Shown here piece by piece: positions 43,546 to 55,213 of a stretch of 64,000 bases of DNA (positions within the stretch are counted from its first letter, which is position 1; every line of letters begins with the position of its first letter). Position numbers and translations under genes: made by a program. Below the pieces are notes generated by a model. That model saw only the letters and a program-made list of their open reading frames with translations. It had not been told where the DNA came from and searched no databases. The stretch is taken from assembly GCA_946406115.1 (NCBI GenBank), contig OX291545.1, forward strand, positions 27,275,153 to 27,339,152, read 5' to 3'. The DNA comes from Apoda limacodes. Its lineage: Eukaryota > Arthropoda > Insecta > Lepidoptera > Limacodidae.

Positions 43546-44400
43546 TAATTAATCATAAATATTACAATTTTAAATACAATATAGTTCATCTCTAGTAACA
43601 TGGACCAAAATGTAATATTAGAATAAGGCGTTCCTTCGCCAAATCTAATTATGACTGCGTACAAAAAATAGAAACAGAAAACAATTATATTGTGTTCATA
43701 ATGTCCTACAGTTAGTTACTCGGCCGATAAATCTTTTATCATTGTCAATTTAAAACTTCGTAAGTCAGATTGCTTCAGTATTTATCATCAATTCCCATAC
43801 TAGTGGATGCCTGCGGCTGCACCGGCAGAGCCTTGTGCATAATAGAAACGTCAACAGTTGTTTTCGTAATTTTCCGTTAAATTAAAAACTTTATCTATTT
43901 TTTCATTTAAATATTTAATCTATCAGTGCCTATTATTTTACTTTTTTCTGCCTAAACTCCAAGGATATGGGAGGACCATAATTTGTTAATAAGCCAACAA
44001 TTGTGTCACATAAAATTATAGAAAAAACATTTTAGAAACATCTTTTATATGAAATTACTTTGTACCGCTAAGTCTATTTTTAGATTTAGACCTATATTTC
44101 AGACCCCTTTTCCAATAACTACAAAATTATTTTTAATATATTTTATTTACTTTAGATAGATGAGCAAACAAGTCCTACAACTGGGTCAAATTTTAAATCA
44201 ATATCATTTGTAGGTAGTTACTGATAAAATAGACCATGGCAAACAGGCAGACGGACAAACACCAAATATCAACATAAATTTGACCAGTTTGGTACGAAAC
44301 ACCAAACGATAAATTGAAACCACTAATACCAGGAGCAAAAAAAACGTCTCTGTACGTACCTTGGTCGGTTCGGAGATGAAATTAAAGTAATTAAACAAAC
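43546..44400. other. Intergenic; Helitron-like end near 43800
   Basis: ACTAGTGGATGCCTGCGGCT at about 43799 resembles a reversed Helitron 3' end. Otherwise nothing recognised. Confidence 0.4.
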
Positions 44401-44404
44401 ACGA

Positions 44405-44780
44405 AAACCGCCGGTCTCGTTAGTGCTGCCACGCCCACAACTAATCAATTTCCATAATTAATCGATACGCCCAACACTAACATCGATATAAAAATCGATC
44501 CCAAATAAAATACTCGCCCATTATGTACTTAACGGTCGAAAGACAATAAAAACGGGCATTACTAGTAAAATTTATTACCCAGTAGATTTCTAAACGTTGG
44601 CTACGATGAAAAATAATAGTTAATACAAAATTATCCGCACATTTAGACCACTTCGCTAATAACTACGCGAATCGTAAACGAAATGACGATTTAAATCATT
44701 AAAATTTTAATTGCGAATTGATTCGGTTTGCCTTATTAAGTAAATTGGCCAAAGAACCGTGTATAATTGAGATAATAACA
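44405..44780. promoter_or_regulatory. Candidate regulatory stretch with TAATTA and ATCGAT sites
   Basis: Repeat-free block with CTAATCAATT, TAATTA (44455), three ATCGAT sites (44461, 44482, 44494) and further ATTA/TAAT cores around 44690-44730. Base composition is less skewed than its flanks. The role is inference. Confidence 0.3.
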
Positions 44781-45195
44781 ACGGTTAAAAGATGGTCAAA
44801 CATGACTATATTGCGTTCTAAGCAGTCTCAGGCTTTTAAGAAACGTGGGAAATTAATGTTTTTTTTTTATTTATGTCTATGACAGGAATTTTAATTAAAT
44901 TAGGTATTTACGTCTTCAAATTACTTTGGTTGAAATAACAACTCGCGCAAAACTTTTAACGTGATATCTCACTACTTAATATCTATTTTATAAATATTAA
45001 TATTATCAATATGTAAATATTATTTGTTAAAAAAATCAATTCCTATTTAAACACTTAACACGAGTTTAAAGTCGGTTTAAAAGAAGTGACATTCAACTAT
45101 ATTTATCCGCCTTTCTTATTTGAGCATTATTTTCTTTTTTCGAGGTAAGTGTTTTATTTACAAATAGAGATTAATTAAAAATATCTAATTAACAA
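44781..45195. other. Intergenic, nothing recognised
   Basis: AT-rich; no gene. Confidence 0.5.
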
Positions 45196-45198
45196 ACC

Positions 45199-45360
45199 TC
45201 GAGCTAGGACTTGAACCTGCAACTTCTACTACTCCATCTTCAGGAAGTCATAAATGAAGAAAGAATTTATTTTTTTAAATTGTATTTCTTAATTTTATGA
45301 AGATTTTGTGTGTTTGTAAGATTAATGTACTAGGACTTTATAAGTCACTAGGAGTTGCAT
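45199..45360 (-). repeat. tRNA-like SINE fragment plus first direct repeat
   Basis: On the minus strand, GTAGAAGTTGCAGGTTCAAG then TCCTAGCTCGAGG has a B-box-like core. It is followed (plus strand) by CTTCAGGAAGTCATAAATGA and AAGATTTTGTGTGTTTGTAA, which recur at 45582-45675. Confidence 0.5.
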
Positions 45361-45423
45361 GTGACGTTCGTTTTCGGCGTATTTCCAGAGCAAAGATGTA
45401 GTTGGGATTTTCATCAGTCAGAC

Positions 45424-45675
45424 TTGTGGCTCGACAGCTCAATTGGTAGAGTAGTTGCAGATTCAAGTCCTGGCTCGAGGTCTTTTGAATGCATCTTTGC
45501 TATGAAAACATTTATTTACATTGATGATATTGCCATATGTATGGCATGTATGATATACTTTCTCCTAAACTACTACGTCTTCAGGGAGTTATAAACGAAG
45601 AAAGGTTATTTCTATTGTATTTCTATATTATATAAAGATTTTGCGTGTTTATAAGTTTGATGTAATAGGAGTTGT
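45424..45675 (+). repeat. tRNA-like fragment lacking an anticodon arm, plus second direct repeat
   Basis: GACAGCTCAATTGGTAGAGT is an A-box/D-arm sequence and GATTCAAGTCCTGGCTCGAG a B-box/T-arm, but only about 8 bases separate them, so there is no anticodon arm. The right part (CTTCAGGGAGTTATAAACGA, AAGATTTTGCGTGTTTATAA) duplicates 45238-45345. Confidence 0.55.
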
Positions 45676-46885
45676 AATTAACAAATTATCTTTATCCTTC
45701 AAAAAATACGTTCTTTACCGTTTTATCAGTCTTTTACATTCTCACCATTAATCCTTTTCATTCAATCTAATTAATATATTAAACAAAAAAATGTAGTTCT
45801 TTCAATTTATACAATCCAATAAATCTCTACCCTAGTCGTGAGTCGTGAGGTGGAAGAGGCATTGCGTGGGTGCAGGGGCGCAGTCGGTCGCTGATCAATC
45901 ATTGTGGCGCTTCTTGATGATCATTGGAGGAAACGTTGATTGATGGAGCTATTGAGACCCTTCAAGTGGACCGACCTTGGTTATGGACAACTTTAAATTT
46001 GTCGGAATGGGTAATACAGTGTTTCGACAGAATATTTTGATGTAAAGCTGTAATATGTGCTTATATTTCAATATTGTCCGAGTATACGTTACTGTCATCG
46101 CCCAGCTTTAGAATGTTGAGTTAGGAACTAAAGTGCGCGTCATATATATTGCACGTATTAAAATACGGAGCGATAATTCTATTGTATATTTTTTGTTAAC
46201 CTCGTTTACAGTGCTGCCTCCGCCACGCAGAAACTTGCATGGCAGAAGCAAAGAAGGGCATGTAAATAATCAAAGTCTAGACTGGCATTAACTTGAGATA
46301 TTTTCTCACCTAACTCTGGTTTTCTGGGACCAATCCTTACTGAATTAAAATCTGTGGGTTAACCTTTACACATATGTCCAAATCGATTTGTAAACCAAAT
46401 TCATAAAAAAATTACGGAATTCTGAGTTGATGTTGACATGCAACCGAACTGAGAACCTCGCCAAAATCTATTTAAAATTGCGTAAAACACACCCAAAATA
46501 TACACATGCACATGTAAATACAGACGAATTGAAAACCGCTTCCATTTATTTGATTTCGATTCGTGAATTTAACTAACACAAATGTGTTTTTAATATAAAA
46601 CTCAAAAATTGTATCTTAGACAAATCATAGAAACTTCATTTTTTTTAAAGAGTATACTGCTGAGTTTCTCTGTCGGCTTTTCTCAGTAGGAAACAACATT
46701 GTTAACATGTAGTATTATGACTTTAATAAGAATTATATTTAGATTTAAACATTTAAAAAAAGTCTCAGAGGACTTATTTAAATTTTATATTTCATTTCAT
46801 TACAAGTTTAAGTAGTAGCCTGATCAAAATTCCACTTCAAGAAAAGGTCTGTCTTTGCGGACAAGCTGGCCGAGTGGACTTATAT
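45676..46885. other. Intergenic; GC-richer patch 45835-45960
   Basis: The patch (GTGGAAGAGGCATTGCGTGG, GGCGCAGTCGGTCGCTGATC) reads like decayed TE coding sequence, but I could not assign it. The rest is featureless. Confidence 0.4.
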
Positions 46886-46889
46886 AGAT

Positions 46890-47290
46890 ATTTTTTTTTA
46901 TACCGCCTAGGTGGCAAACAGGCACACGGTTTGCTGATGGTTAGCGGTCACCGTGGCCTATGGACGCTTGTAACACCAGGAGTATTACTCGCGCTTTGCC
47001 GACCCTTTAAAAATCCAATAACTTCTTTGTTGAGGAACCCAATACTGTAGTCCTTGGAGAAAAACTTGGAAGGGAGCTCATTCCACAATCCAAGCGTTCG
47101 CGGGAGAAAGTTTCTCTGAAACCGCACTGCACGCAACCATTTCGGTTCTAAAGTGTGAGAATGAATTCCCTGCCGATGACGAGCGGTGCAATGGTAGAAA
47201 GTAGCCGTGGGCATCATTTCCAACAATTCCTCAGAACACATCCCATTGTACACGTGGTAGAACCAACGGCTGAGCTGGTTCCAGGACTAA
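46890..47290 (-). mobile_element. LINE 3' end, second clear copy
   Basis: The minus frame over 47253-46948 contains TLEPKWLRAVRFQRNFLPRT and LGLWNELPS, FLKGRQSA, matching 23256-23053 with few changes but extending 5' (ELLEMMPTATFYHCTARHRQ). The 3' UTR ends in a T run at 46888-46901 (polyA on the minus strand). A 5'-truncated insertion. Confidence 0.85.
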
Positions 47291-47935
47291 GGTGAACCAC
47301 TAATTGCACATAATGATTTATTTATATAGTTTGTCACCATACAGATATTATGTAACTACATACCTTCAATATTTAATTAATTTAATATATTATAATATAA
47401 TAACTTTGTATGATGGCAAACGTTTGGGAACGAACGCATCGTAAATTTGAATTTGACCGCACCACACTTGCGCGCGCTTGTCGACTGCGTAACGTCTAGC
47501 TAGACCTAACCGCAATCGGAATCGGAACGACTAAACTTTAAAGTATCATAACATAGTTCTAAGTTAAAAAACTAAAATTTCTTTCTACCTATAATGTGTT
47601 TATAAGTGTACCTTTATAAGTATTCTTAAAAATTGTTGCTGCAAATTCATTACTTACAAGAAATGGTTAGTAATCAGTTTCTCATTATTCAAGTGCGTGT
47701 GTTTTAACTTAAATGTTATTGTTGTTAATGCTCATAAAGTACCTCATAGGTAGATATGTAGGTACCTACTTACTGAAAGAGTGCTGTGTGACTTATGTAC
47801 CTACTTATATATTTTTTTTGGACGAGGGAGATTGAAGAGCCTTAAGCTTACTGGCCTTACCTAAAATCTTAGATAAATTCACACAATTAAATCAGTATAT
47901 CGTCGGGACAACACTGATTTTAATGCTCTTTAAAA
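47291..47935. other. Intergenic, no gene seen
   Basis: Nothing recognised apart from GGTAGGTACCTACTTA-type short words. Confidence 0.5.
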
Positions 47936-47944
47936 ATAATATAA

Positions 47945-48165
47945 AAGAGCAACCAACAATGTATTATGGCTACACTACCTGTCAGTGTAGCGACAGCAGA
48001 AAGGTCTTTCTCTACGTTGCGCAGAATTAAATCGTGGCTAAGATCTTCAATGGTTTAGGATCGCTTAACCGTACTGGCACATCTCCACGTTCATAAAAAC
48101 GTACCCATTGACGTAAATGACGTAATAACGCGTTTCGGGAGAAGGCGTAAAAGAAAAAATTTTGT
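47945..48165 (+). pseudogene. hAT transposase C-terminal fragment (pseudogene)
   Basis: The plus frame reads MATLPVSVATAERSFSTLRR, IKSWLRSSMV, an in-frame stop (TAG near 48056), then DRLTVLAHLHVHKNVPIDVN and DVITRFGRRRKRK. This is the hAT C-terminal dimerisation region, with the LPVS-VATAERSFS core intact. Upstream it is closed by a stop at 47982-equivalent phase (TAA at 47942), so only the last roughly 65 codons remain. Usual full-length transposases of this type are several hundred residues. Confidence 0.85.
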
Positions 48166-48475
48166 TTGTTTGTTGGAAACCCTTGTCGTACCACCTCTGC
48201 GCTTTTGCGGAGTTTTGAGCCATACCCCTCGACATATAATATAAATAGGCTGCCTCATTCCGTGCGTGATAGTGCTTCTCTGGATGTCCTCAAGAGAAGA
48301 TGGCAATATGTACGTGTATATGTACAAGTTATTATGTATTAAATTTTTCAAGTGTACAATAAAGAATAAATATTTTTATGTACAGTACTTACGTACATTA
48401 ATAAAATACCTACTTTTTACTTGTGTCTATTGTTATCAAAATTAAATTATGAGTTCTTAGAATTAAATTATTGAC
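48166..48475. other. Flank of the hAT fragment, no gene seen
   Basis: May be the 3' non-coding part of the same transposon; AATAAA near 48359 and 48364 could be its polyA signal. Terminal inverted repeats not identified. Confidence 0.35.
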
Positions 48476-48479
48476 CACG

Positions 48480-49772
48480 ACTATGTGACCCCTCCTAGCG
48501 CCAAAGCTGGATGCCCCCTTGGGTAGAAAACACACAAGGAGACAAAGTCTCTCCTCAGACTTAATTGTTCGATGCGGCAAGTGAGTTTGGGATCGTCGAC
48601 AATTCTCACAGCCCGTCGTTGAACCGAGTCAAAAGGGCTAAGCTGGTATCCGGGTGCGCCCGCCCAGAGATGGCAGCAGTACTACATATGGGGCCGAACT
48701 TGCGACTTGTAAAGCAGCAACCTCTGCCCCGACGTGAAGTACTGCCTCGCTCTGTTTAGTACACCTAGTTTTTTGGACGCCAGCTTCACCTTGTCATGCT
48801 ACACCAAAAATCCCAATGCTCTTGGATTTGAAGAGGGGAGTGTTCTGGAATTCTGGGACTACAGTGAATGGGGTTTTCTTAGCGGTGTACGCGCAGACTT
48901 GTGTCTTTGTAGCGTTGAATCGGACCAAGTTTTTATGTCCCCAGTCAAAGACCTTGGACAGTGTGGTCTCGATTTGAGACACAAGTTCTCCGCGGTTTCC
49001 CTCCACAACGGAACGAGGGATGTTGGTACGGCCCGTGTAATAAGCGCCTCCAGTACTGTTATCTGCATAGCAATGTATGTTGTTGATGTCCAACATGTCA
49101 TTGATATGCAGTCGAAGCAGCGTAAGAGACAGCACAGAGCCTTGCGGGTCACCAGCATTAATGTCCATGCTCAGAGCAGCTACCGTCAACTACGGTTAGT
49201 ATGCATCTGCCAGACAAAAGCTAGCCACCCATTTGCACACACCCTTGGGCACTTCGTAAGATGGCAACTTCGATAGATGACCCCGGTGCCAGACGCGATC
49301 GAACGCTTCCGCTATGTCCAGGCTACATGCCAATGCCTCCCCCTGACTCTCAATGGCTAGTGCCCATCGGTGTGTGAGATAAACTAGTAGGTCACCAGTC
49401 GAGCGACCGTGGCGAAAGCCATATTGACGGACACTGACCAGGTCTTGTTCTTCTAGGTATCTTAGAAGCTGTGTGTTGATCACACGCTCCATCACCTTGG
49501 AGAGGAGAGGTAATATCGATAGGCTTGTAATTCGATGGATCTGATCTATCGCCCTTTTTGGGTGCCGGGTGCACAATCCCAGTCTTCTATGAAGACGGAA
49601 GTTGCCTAGTGTGGCAGTAGAGTACAAGACACTCAGGAGCACACTGCTTAAGCACCACTGCTGGTTTACCGTCTAGCCCACTTGACTTATGAACGTCTAG
49701 AGAAAGCAACGCCTGCCGGACCTCACGCTGTGCTATGGAGATTTCCGCCACGGTCTTACCGCACCACTTACT
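48480..49772 (-). pseudogene. Broken jockey/CR1-type LINE with reverse transcriptase
   Basis: Read from 49772 downward on the minus strand, in shifting frames: an N-terminal RT piece (EVRQALLSLDVHKSSGLDGK), LLSKVMERVINTQLLRYLEE, QYGFRHGRSTGDLLVYLTHR, LDIAEAFDRVWHRG, DINAGDPQGSVLSLTLL, HCYADNSTGGAYYTG, LVRFNATKTQVCAYTAKKTP and finally RARQYFTSGQRLLLYKSQVR and FDSVQRRAVRIVDDPKLTCR. The catalytic YADD is YADN here (about 49058-49069), GVPQGS is GDPQGS, and stops and frameshifts break the frame. 5'-truncated at about 49772. The clade is by eye. Confidence 0.88.
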
Positions 49773-51280
49773 TACATAACGATAATTTTTATATCTATAA
49801 CGTTTTAGGTGTTTTTTAATAGCTTATTTATTACAGAATGAGCAAGTGTTTCTGAAGGCAAACCTTTGACGCTACACGTATTATATAGGTAACATTTTAC
49901 AATACATTCTACGAGGAAATAAAATAATGTAATATAAACCATTTATTTCATGCAACTTAATAATTGGTAACGGAGCGCTATACTATATATAGTATCAGAA
50001 GGACATCTGCGCTAGTACGTCGCTGGGTATTTTAAGTTTTTTTTTTATTATTTTTTTCGGTTGCAATAGATTATTTTTATTTTTATTTAAATAGAAGCAA
50101 AGTGTGAACAAGAATTTTGGGCATCTTGTAGCCTACATTTTTTCTTTTTTTATTTTTCATTTTAGGCTGCTAACATTAAAATTTAATCAAAAGTTTAAAA
50201 ATTATTTTTATTGTAAAGAAACACAGGTATTTTAGTATTATTGTAAAACAAACATTTTGTTATTTATAGTAGTAAAAATAATTATTTCTCATATTATAGA
50301 GAAACGTATGTCTTTTGCACAATGATGACATGAGACAGCTTTTTTTTAAACTGCTTTCCTTTATTGGTCGCTTCTTACGTATACTGGTTCCATTTGTATA
50401 AGTGGTGTTCAAGTTTGAAGGATGCCGATCATTTTCTAGTTGGCAAAACCTGTAACATAAAACTTTATTATTTTACTTGGTACTACCCGTTTATTTATAT
50501 CGAAAGTATTATATAACTTCGTAGACCATCCAACTTTAATTTCAAGCTTAACATTATTATAATCAAAACATCGTTCAAACCCATCACCTATGATGATAAT
50601 TAAAACGATTTTTAGGGTACCAACGGGACCATATTTAAGTTTGTCTGTGCTTTTTTGAACTATAGTAATTAACTGAAATCTGCACAGTATATGTGTTATC
50701 ACGAATTATAAAAGTCTCTGTCTTCAGCCACATACGTCCTAACTGTTAGGGCACGGCCTACCGTTACAGAGGGCGATTTGGACAATAGTCCATTATCCAT
50801 CAAGCGAGATCAGTGCGGGTTACAGACTTCACATACGCCTTTTTTTGAACGCCTTGCGTTTTACTAAACCGAAAAGCCAGTTCAGTGAATAATCAATCTA
50901 TTTGAGAAATTAAGACTCATTGGTACCTCAGGACGTTTATAACCAATTCATCACTGCGTGCAATCCACTGATTCATTAGTCCATTGAAGAAACGGACGTC
51001 TACAAGGGCTCTTAGGTACCAACACCCAATAGTAGTAATAGATGATTTTAGTAGTTTATTATTTAACAAATGCTCTCAACAGTCTCTTTCCGTAAAATTT
51101 ATTTAAATAAAAAAGTAGACTACCAGCAACTGCATTAAAAAAGTTTTTAATTACAGCATAAAGCCTGTATCTTAAAAAAAAAACACGTCTAATCTAATTA
51201 AAGATTCCTCAAAAATAAATCAGAAATCTCCCTAACTTAAGAGGCAGTAAATTAGAATAATAAATTAGTTGTCGTAATTC
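49773..51280. other. Intergenic, no gene seen
   Basis: AT-rich; several short frames without signature. Confidence 0.5.
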
Positions 51281-52430
51281 ATATTAAAAAAGCGAACGAA
51301 GACCCTATCACAAAACAAAAGAAAAACCATAGACAAACAGAAACAAATGAGGCGCGCCGAAATTGAATGGTTCATTCTTGTTTTAATAATGCAATATTTT
51401 TGTTATAATATCCAATTACGATGAGGTTCAAATTATTTCGACTTTTTCTTTCGTTTAGGGTTAACTCTAGCAAACTAATTAATGATTTCTTCGCAGTCTG
51501 GTATCAGGGTTGTCAGTTTTAAACATTTTCTTTATTTAAATACATTAAAAAAATTGGTACCAAGAAAGTATTTGAAAATTATAATAATTACAAATTATTG
51601 CTTGGTGTTTATTATAATGTTACATGTCGTTACAAAGTTACATTTATTTTATAATTCGTTATTTGTGTATTAGTTTCTAATGTTACAAAAACTTAGGGCT
51701 AAAATTTTAGAATTGACTATCTAGTAGATAATCTTCCATGCAATTCAGTATTTACTTCCCTACAGGACCTTTTTTTTCAACAGTCGTGCGTCGGTCTGCC
51801 TATTGGTTGGATTGCGACTTTCTATACTTTACTATTTTAACGAATTATAATCATCAGTGACTTGGTTTTTTTTACTGACGTATATCATCATAACTTGACA
51901 ATAGAGTTATCGTTAGAAGCGTCTTTGTGGTTCGCTAGTTATAGGCCATGTGACGTTACACTAATTACACTATAGTCACAATCATGGTTCCCTCTAGAGG
52001 AAACAACGTTGCATTCAAAAATTGTAAGGTGCCATGTTGGGTATCAAATGAAAGGGCTTAATAAGCACTTTTCAAAAATATACATTGCTAGCCGTTGCTC
52101 GCTGCTTTGTTTGCAGTAACTCAATATATACCTAAGATAATTTTGTACCACGAAATATATAAAATAAAATAAACGGAAACTTATTTTTTCGGATTAAATT
52201 ATAATGTTTTGTTAACTGTAGTAGAAAAGTAGGTAAAGCTTGCAACACAAGTCATAAAGTGTTGGTAATTGGAATATTTGTAGTCTCTATTGTTGTGTTA
52301 GAATTTTTTGATTGCGCAACCCTAGACGATTAGTGATCACGGGCTCAGCGGGAGCTAAAGCCGTTTTTCATGGCTCATCGGCCCCGCCCGTCTGTCTTGT
52401 TTTAACTGGCCTCTGCTGAATACGTGGTCT
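51281..52430. other. Intergenic, no gene supported
   Basis: 51290-51400 is a somewhat less AT-biased patch (GAGGCGCGCCGAAATTGAAT). Nothing assignable. Confidence 0.45.
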
Positions 52431-55155
52431 ACCACTTTAGAAGACAGCTGGTGGAGCTGAACGCTATATGCTTGTTTTTAAATATTATAACGACCCTATC
52501 CCCATCAACTAGTAAGTTATAAACAGAAGTACTATTCGTATGACCTACAAAGCAATTAGCCAAGAGCGAGAGCAAATTGCGTTCGAAGTGCTCTTGAGTA
52601 ATCAATTCATAGAAATATGGAATAATTACACTGTGTGACAAATTTTTTTTTTTGTGCTCTAACATTTAATGAAACGGCTATTTTTTATCAAAATAAACCT
52701 GCTGAACAGAAAAACTTAAATAGATTTTTTGTAACACGTATCATTTTAAAGTTATGATAAATTGATGTACTATAAATAAATAAAGACAGTATCAAAATTG
52801 TATATCATATTTTTTATTTAAATTATTAATTTTACACAAAAAAAATGTTATATATATTGACAAGTGACAACGAATCAAAATAGCTGAGGTTTAAGTGGTC
52901 AATATAAAAAATGAGCCAAATATTCCAAAAGAAAATGATGAAATATTAACTTTGCCTTAATTTTTCCTTAACTTTTCCGGATGATTTAAACACTTGCGGT
53001 GGTTACTTTTCTTCATGACTTTCGAAAAAAATGTTATGATTACCCAAATAAACTGTTAGAATTATCTTAAGACCACTAAAACTTTTAATTTATAGTCGTA
53101 CAGACTTCAGTATTAAAAGAAATCTGCAATTAACAACGTTTGATCTTTTGTTTTTTACGAGGGTACACGTAAATAGTATTGACACTATAACTTAGAAACG
53201 TGACGTGTTAGACAACCATATCAATTGACAATGTTTTCAACAATGGAATAAGGAATTCAAAACACGTAATCTCATTTATGTTAGAAAAATCGTGTCACAC
53301 AGTGATTTATAATTTTTGGTATTCATTCGCCGACGACCCCAGTTACCTAAATCCTTGTTTTTGAAACGTAAATAATATATGAATATTAAAAAAAAAACCG
53401 TCATACTTTTTCGTAATTTCCTTAAAAAGGTTGTATAAATACAATAGCCAAAATGCATAGACTATAGATGAGAATAAAAAAAATATTTACTGGAAAAATA
53501 TTTGCCTTAAGAGGAAAAATCTAAACCAATATACCTATGTCTGTCCACAAATACCTATATAGCTTTTTATAGGAATGGCATATCCCAAAAAGCAAAACAT
53601 ACACACAAATTAACGATCTTTCTTCCAAAGTCGAGAGAGATAAAAGGGGAATAAGATTGTATGGAAAAAAAACCATTGCAAAAAAAATTGTATGAAATCC
53701 TTTCGATGCGTAAAATGTAAGATACCAATAAAATAAAAATTAAATGTACAATTGCCTTTTTGTACCAAGTAACAATACTTACAACTTTGTCCAACAATAA
53801 GATTTTTTATAATATGTGTATATATTAATATTTCTAAAACTTAGTAAATACATATTATAATAGGCTAATAATAATAACTTAGAGCGCGCCCCGCATTTGA
53901 CAGTTGGTATATATACCATATTCATTCTCCATAGTAGGATGTAATACGCATATGCCATAATACTTTGGTAAACAGAAGGACCAACATCCTACTTAAACAC
54001 AGAACCCGAAATATAAGTCAAAACTGTTATTCCTAGTGGAAAAGTAAAAGATTCGTATCCCAAACATTATTTTTTTAAAATAGTTTAACAGAGGAATTTG
54101 GCTAAAATGATAATGATTAACGCCGACGGAAAAAAAGGTATAAAAAGCGTGTAGTACCTACTCCTGAAATAAGATTATTTGCCCATCCATCTTAAACCGA
54201 CCAAATCCTTCAGCAGTTTGTAGAGTATATAGGGCTTGAACAAACAAACAGACAAAATTCAAAACCGATTACTATATAGTTATGTTATTATATTATATTA
54301 TAGTTATGTCTACTTATATAACGTGTTATTATACAATAAATAATAAACTCGTAGGTAGGTAGGTATGTATTATATACAAAGAGATTTGTCATAATGGATT
54401 TATTGACTGGTATTCATAAAATACACATTTATATTATTTATTTGATACGCTACATCAAATAATGTTGCCTTGAGTGTAAAATATATTGCTCAAAATTACA
54501 CAAAATTATATAAATAACTTTGGCTTTTAAAAATTAATGAAAGACTATCATCAGAGGATCACTGCTCCTGATTGTTTGGAGATTCAGGTAGCTTATTGGG
54601 AACTGTCTCGAGTACGCCAGACTCGTGAATTCGTGAAGTAAATGTACGCATTACGCCCTCGCGGGCCTTAGATGTTCTACTACATACCTATATTTTAAGC
54701 CCGTTCCAAACAAGCTTCTAGATCTCACCAAGTTTGATATTTTGACACTTCAAATTGAAAACTGTGGCCACTGTAGCTAACATTAAAGGGCTTAATTATT
54801 TTTTCTTAGAACGCACCAGTTTCGATCAAGTTTTTAGTCAAATTTTTAAAATAAAAGCCTAGTTTGCGATGTTTTAAATAATATTTAATAGACAATCATA
54901 ATATCTTAATTTCTTCAAACAGTTTTTTTATTACTATTGTATTTAACTTATAATTACCGTGTATTTGATTTTCCGCAAGAGTCTCTAACCATGTCAAAAA
55001 ACGTTTCACTAAAACTATTGCTATGACCATTCATAATTTTAAACAAAAACAAAATTTGTATGCATTTATTTTGATATTGACTTCCCAATTTGGATAACTT
55101 TGATGCAACAAAAATTAATAATATATATATGTAAAGCACAATATATATATAATTA
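52431..55155. other. Intergenic, no gene seen
   Basis: AT-rich. Short minus frames are low-complexity. 54280-54320 is a TTATATTA-type run. Confidence 0.5.
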
Positions 55156-55162
55156 CTATTAA

Positions 55163-55213
55163 TCTTAGGCAGGAATTTGAACCTACAGCTACGTAGGTTC
55201 TACCGTAAGCCAA
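55163..55213 (-). repeat. tRNA-like SINE head fragment
   Basis: On the minus strand TTGGCTTACGGTAGAACCTA then GCTGTAGGTTCAAATTCCTG, an A-box-like and a B-box sequence too close together for a tRNA. Confidence 0.4.

Noticed and set aside
48734..49276. 180-codon plus-strand frame, the longest in the window
   Set aside because: It is the antisense of a broken LINE reverse transcriptase, whose conserved motifs are on the minus strand.
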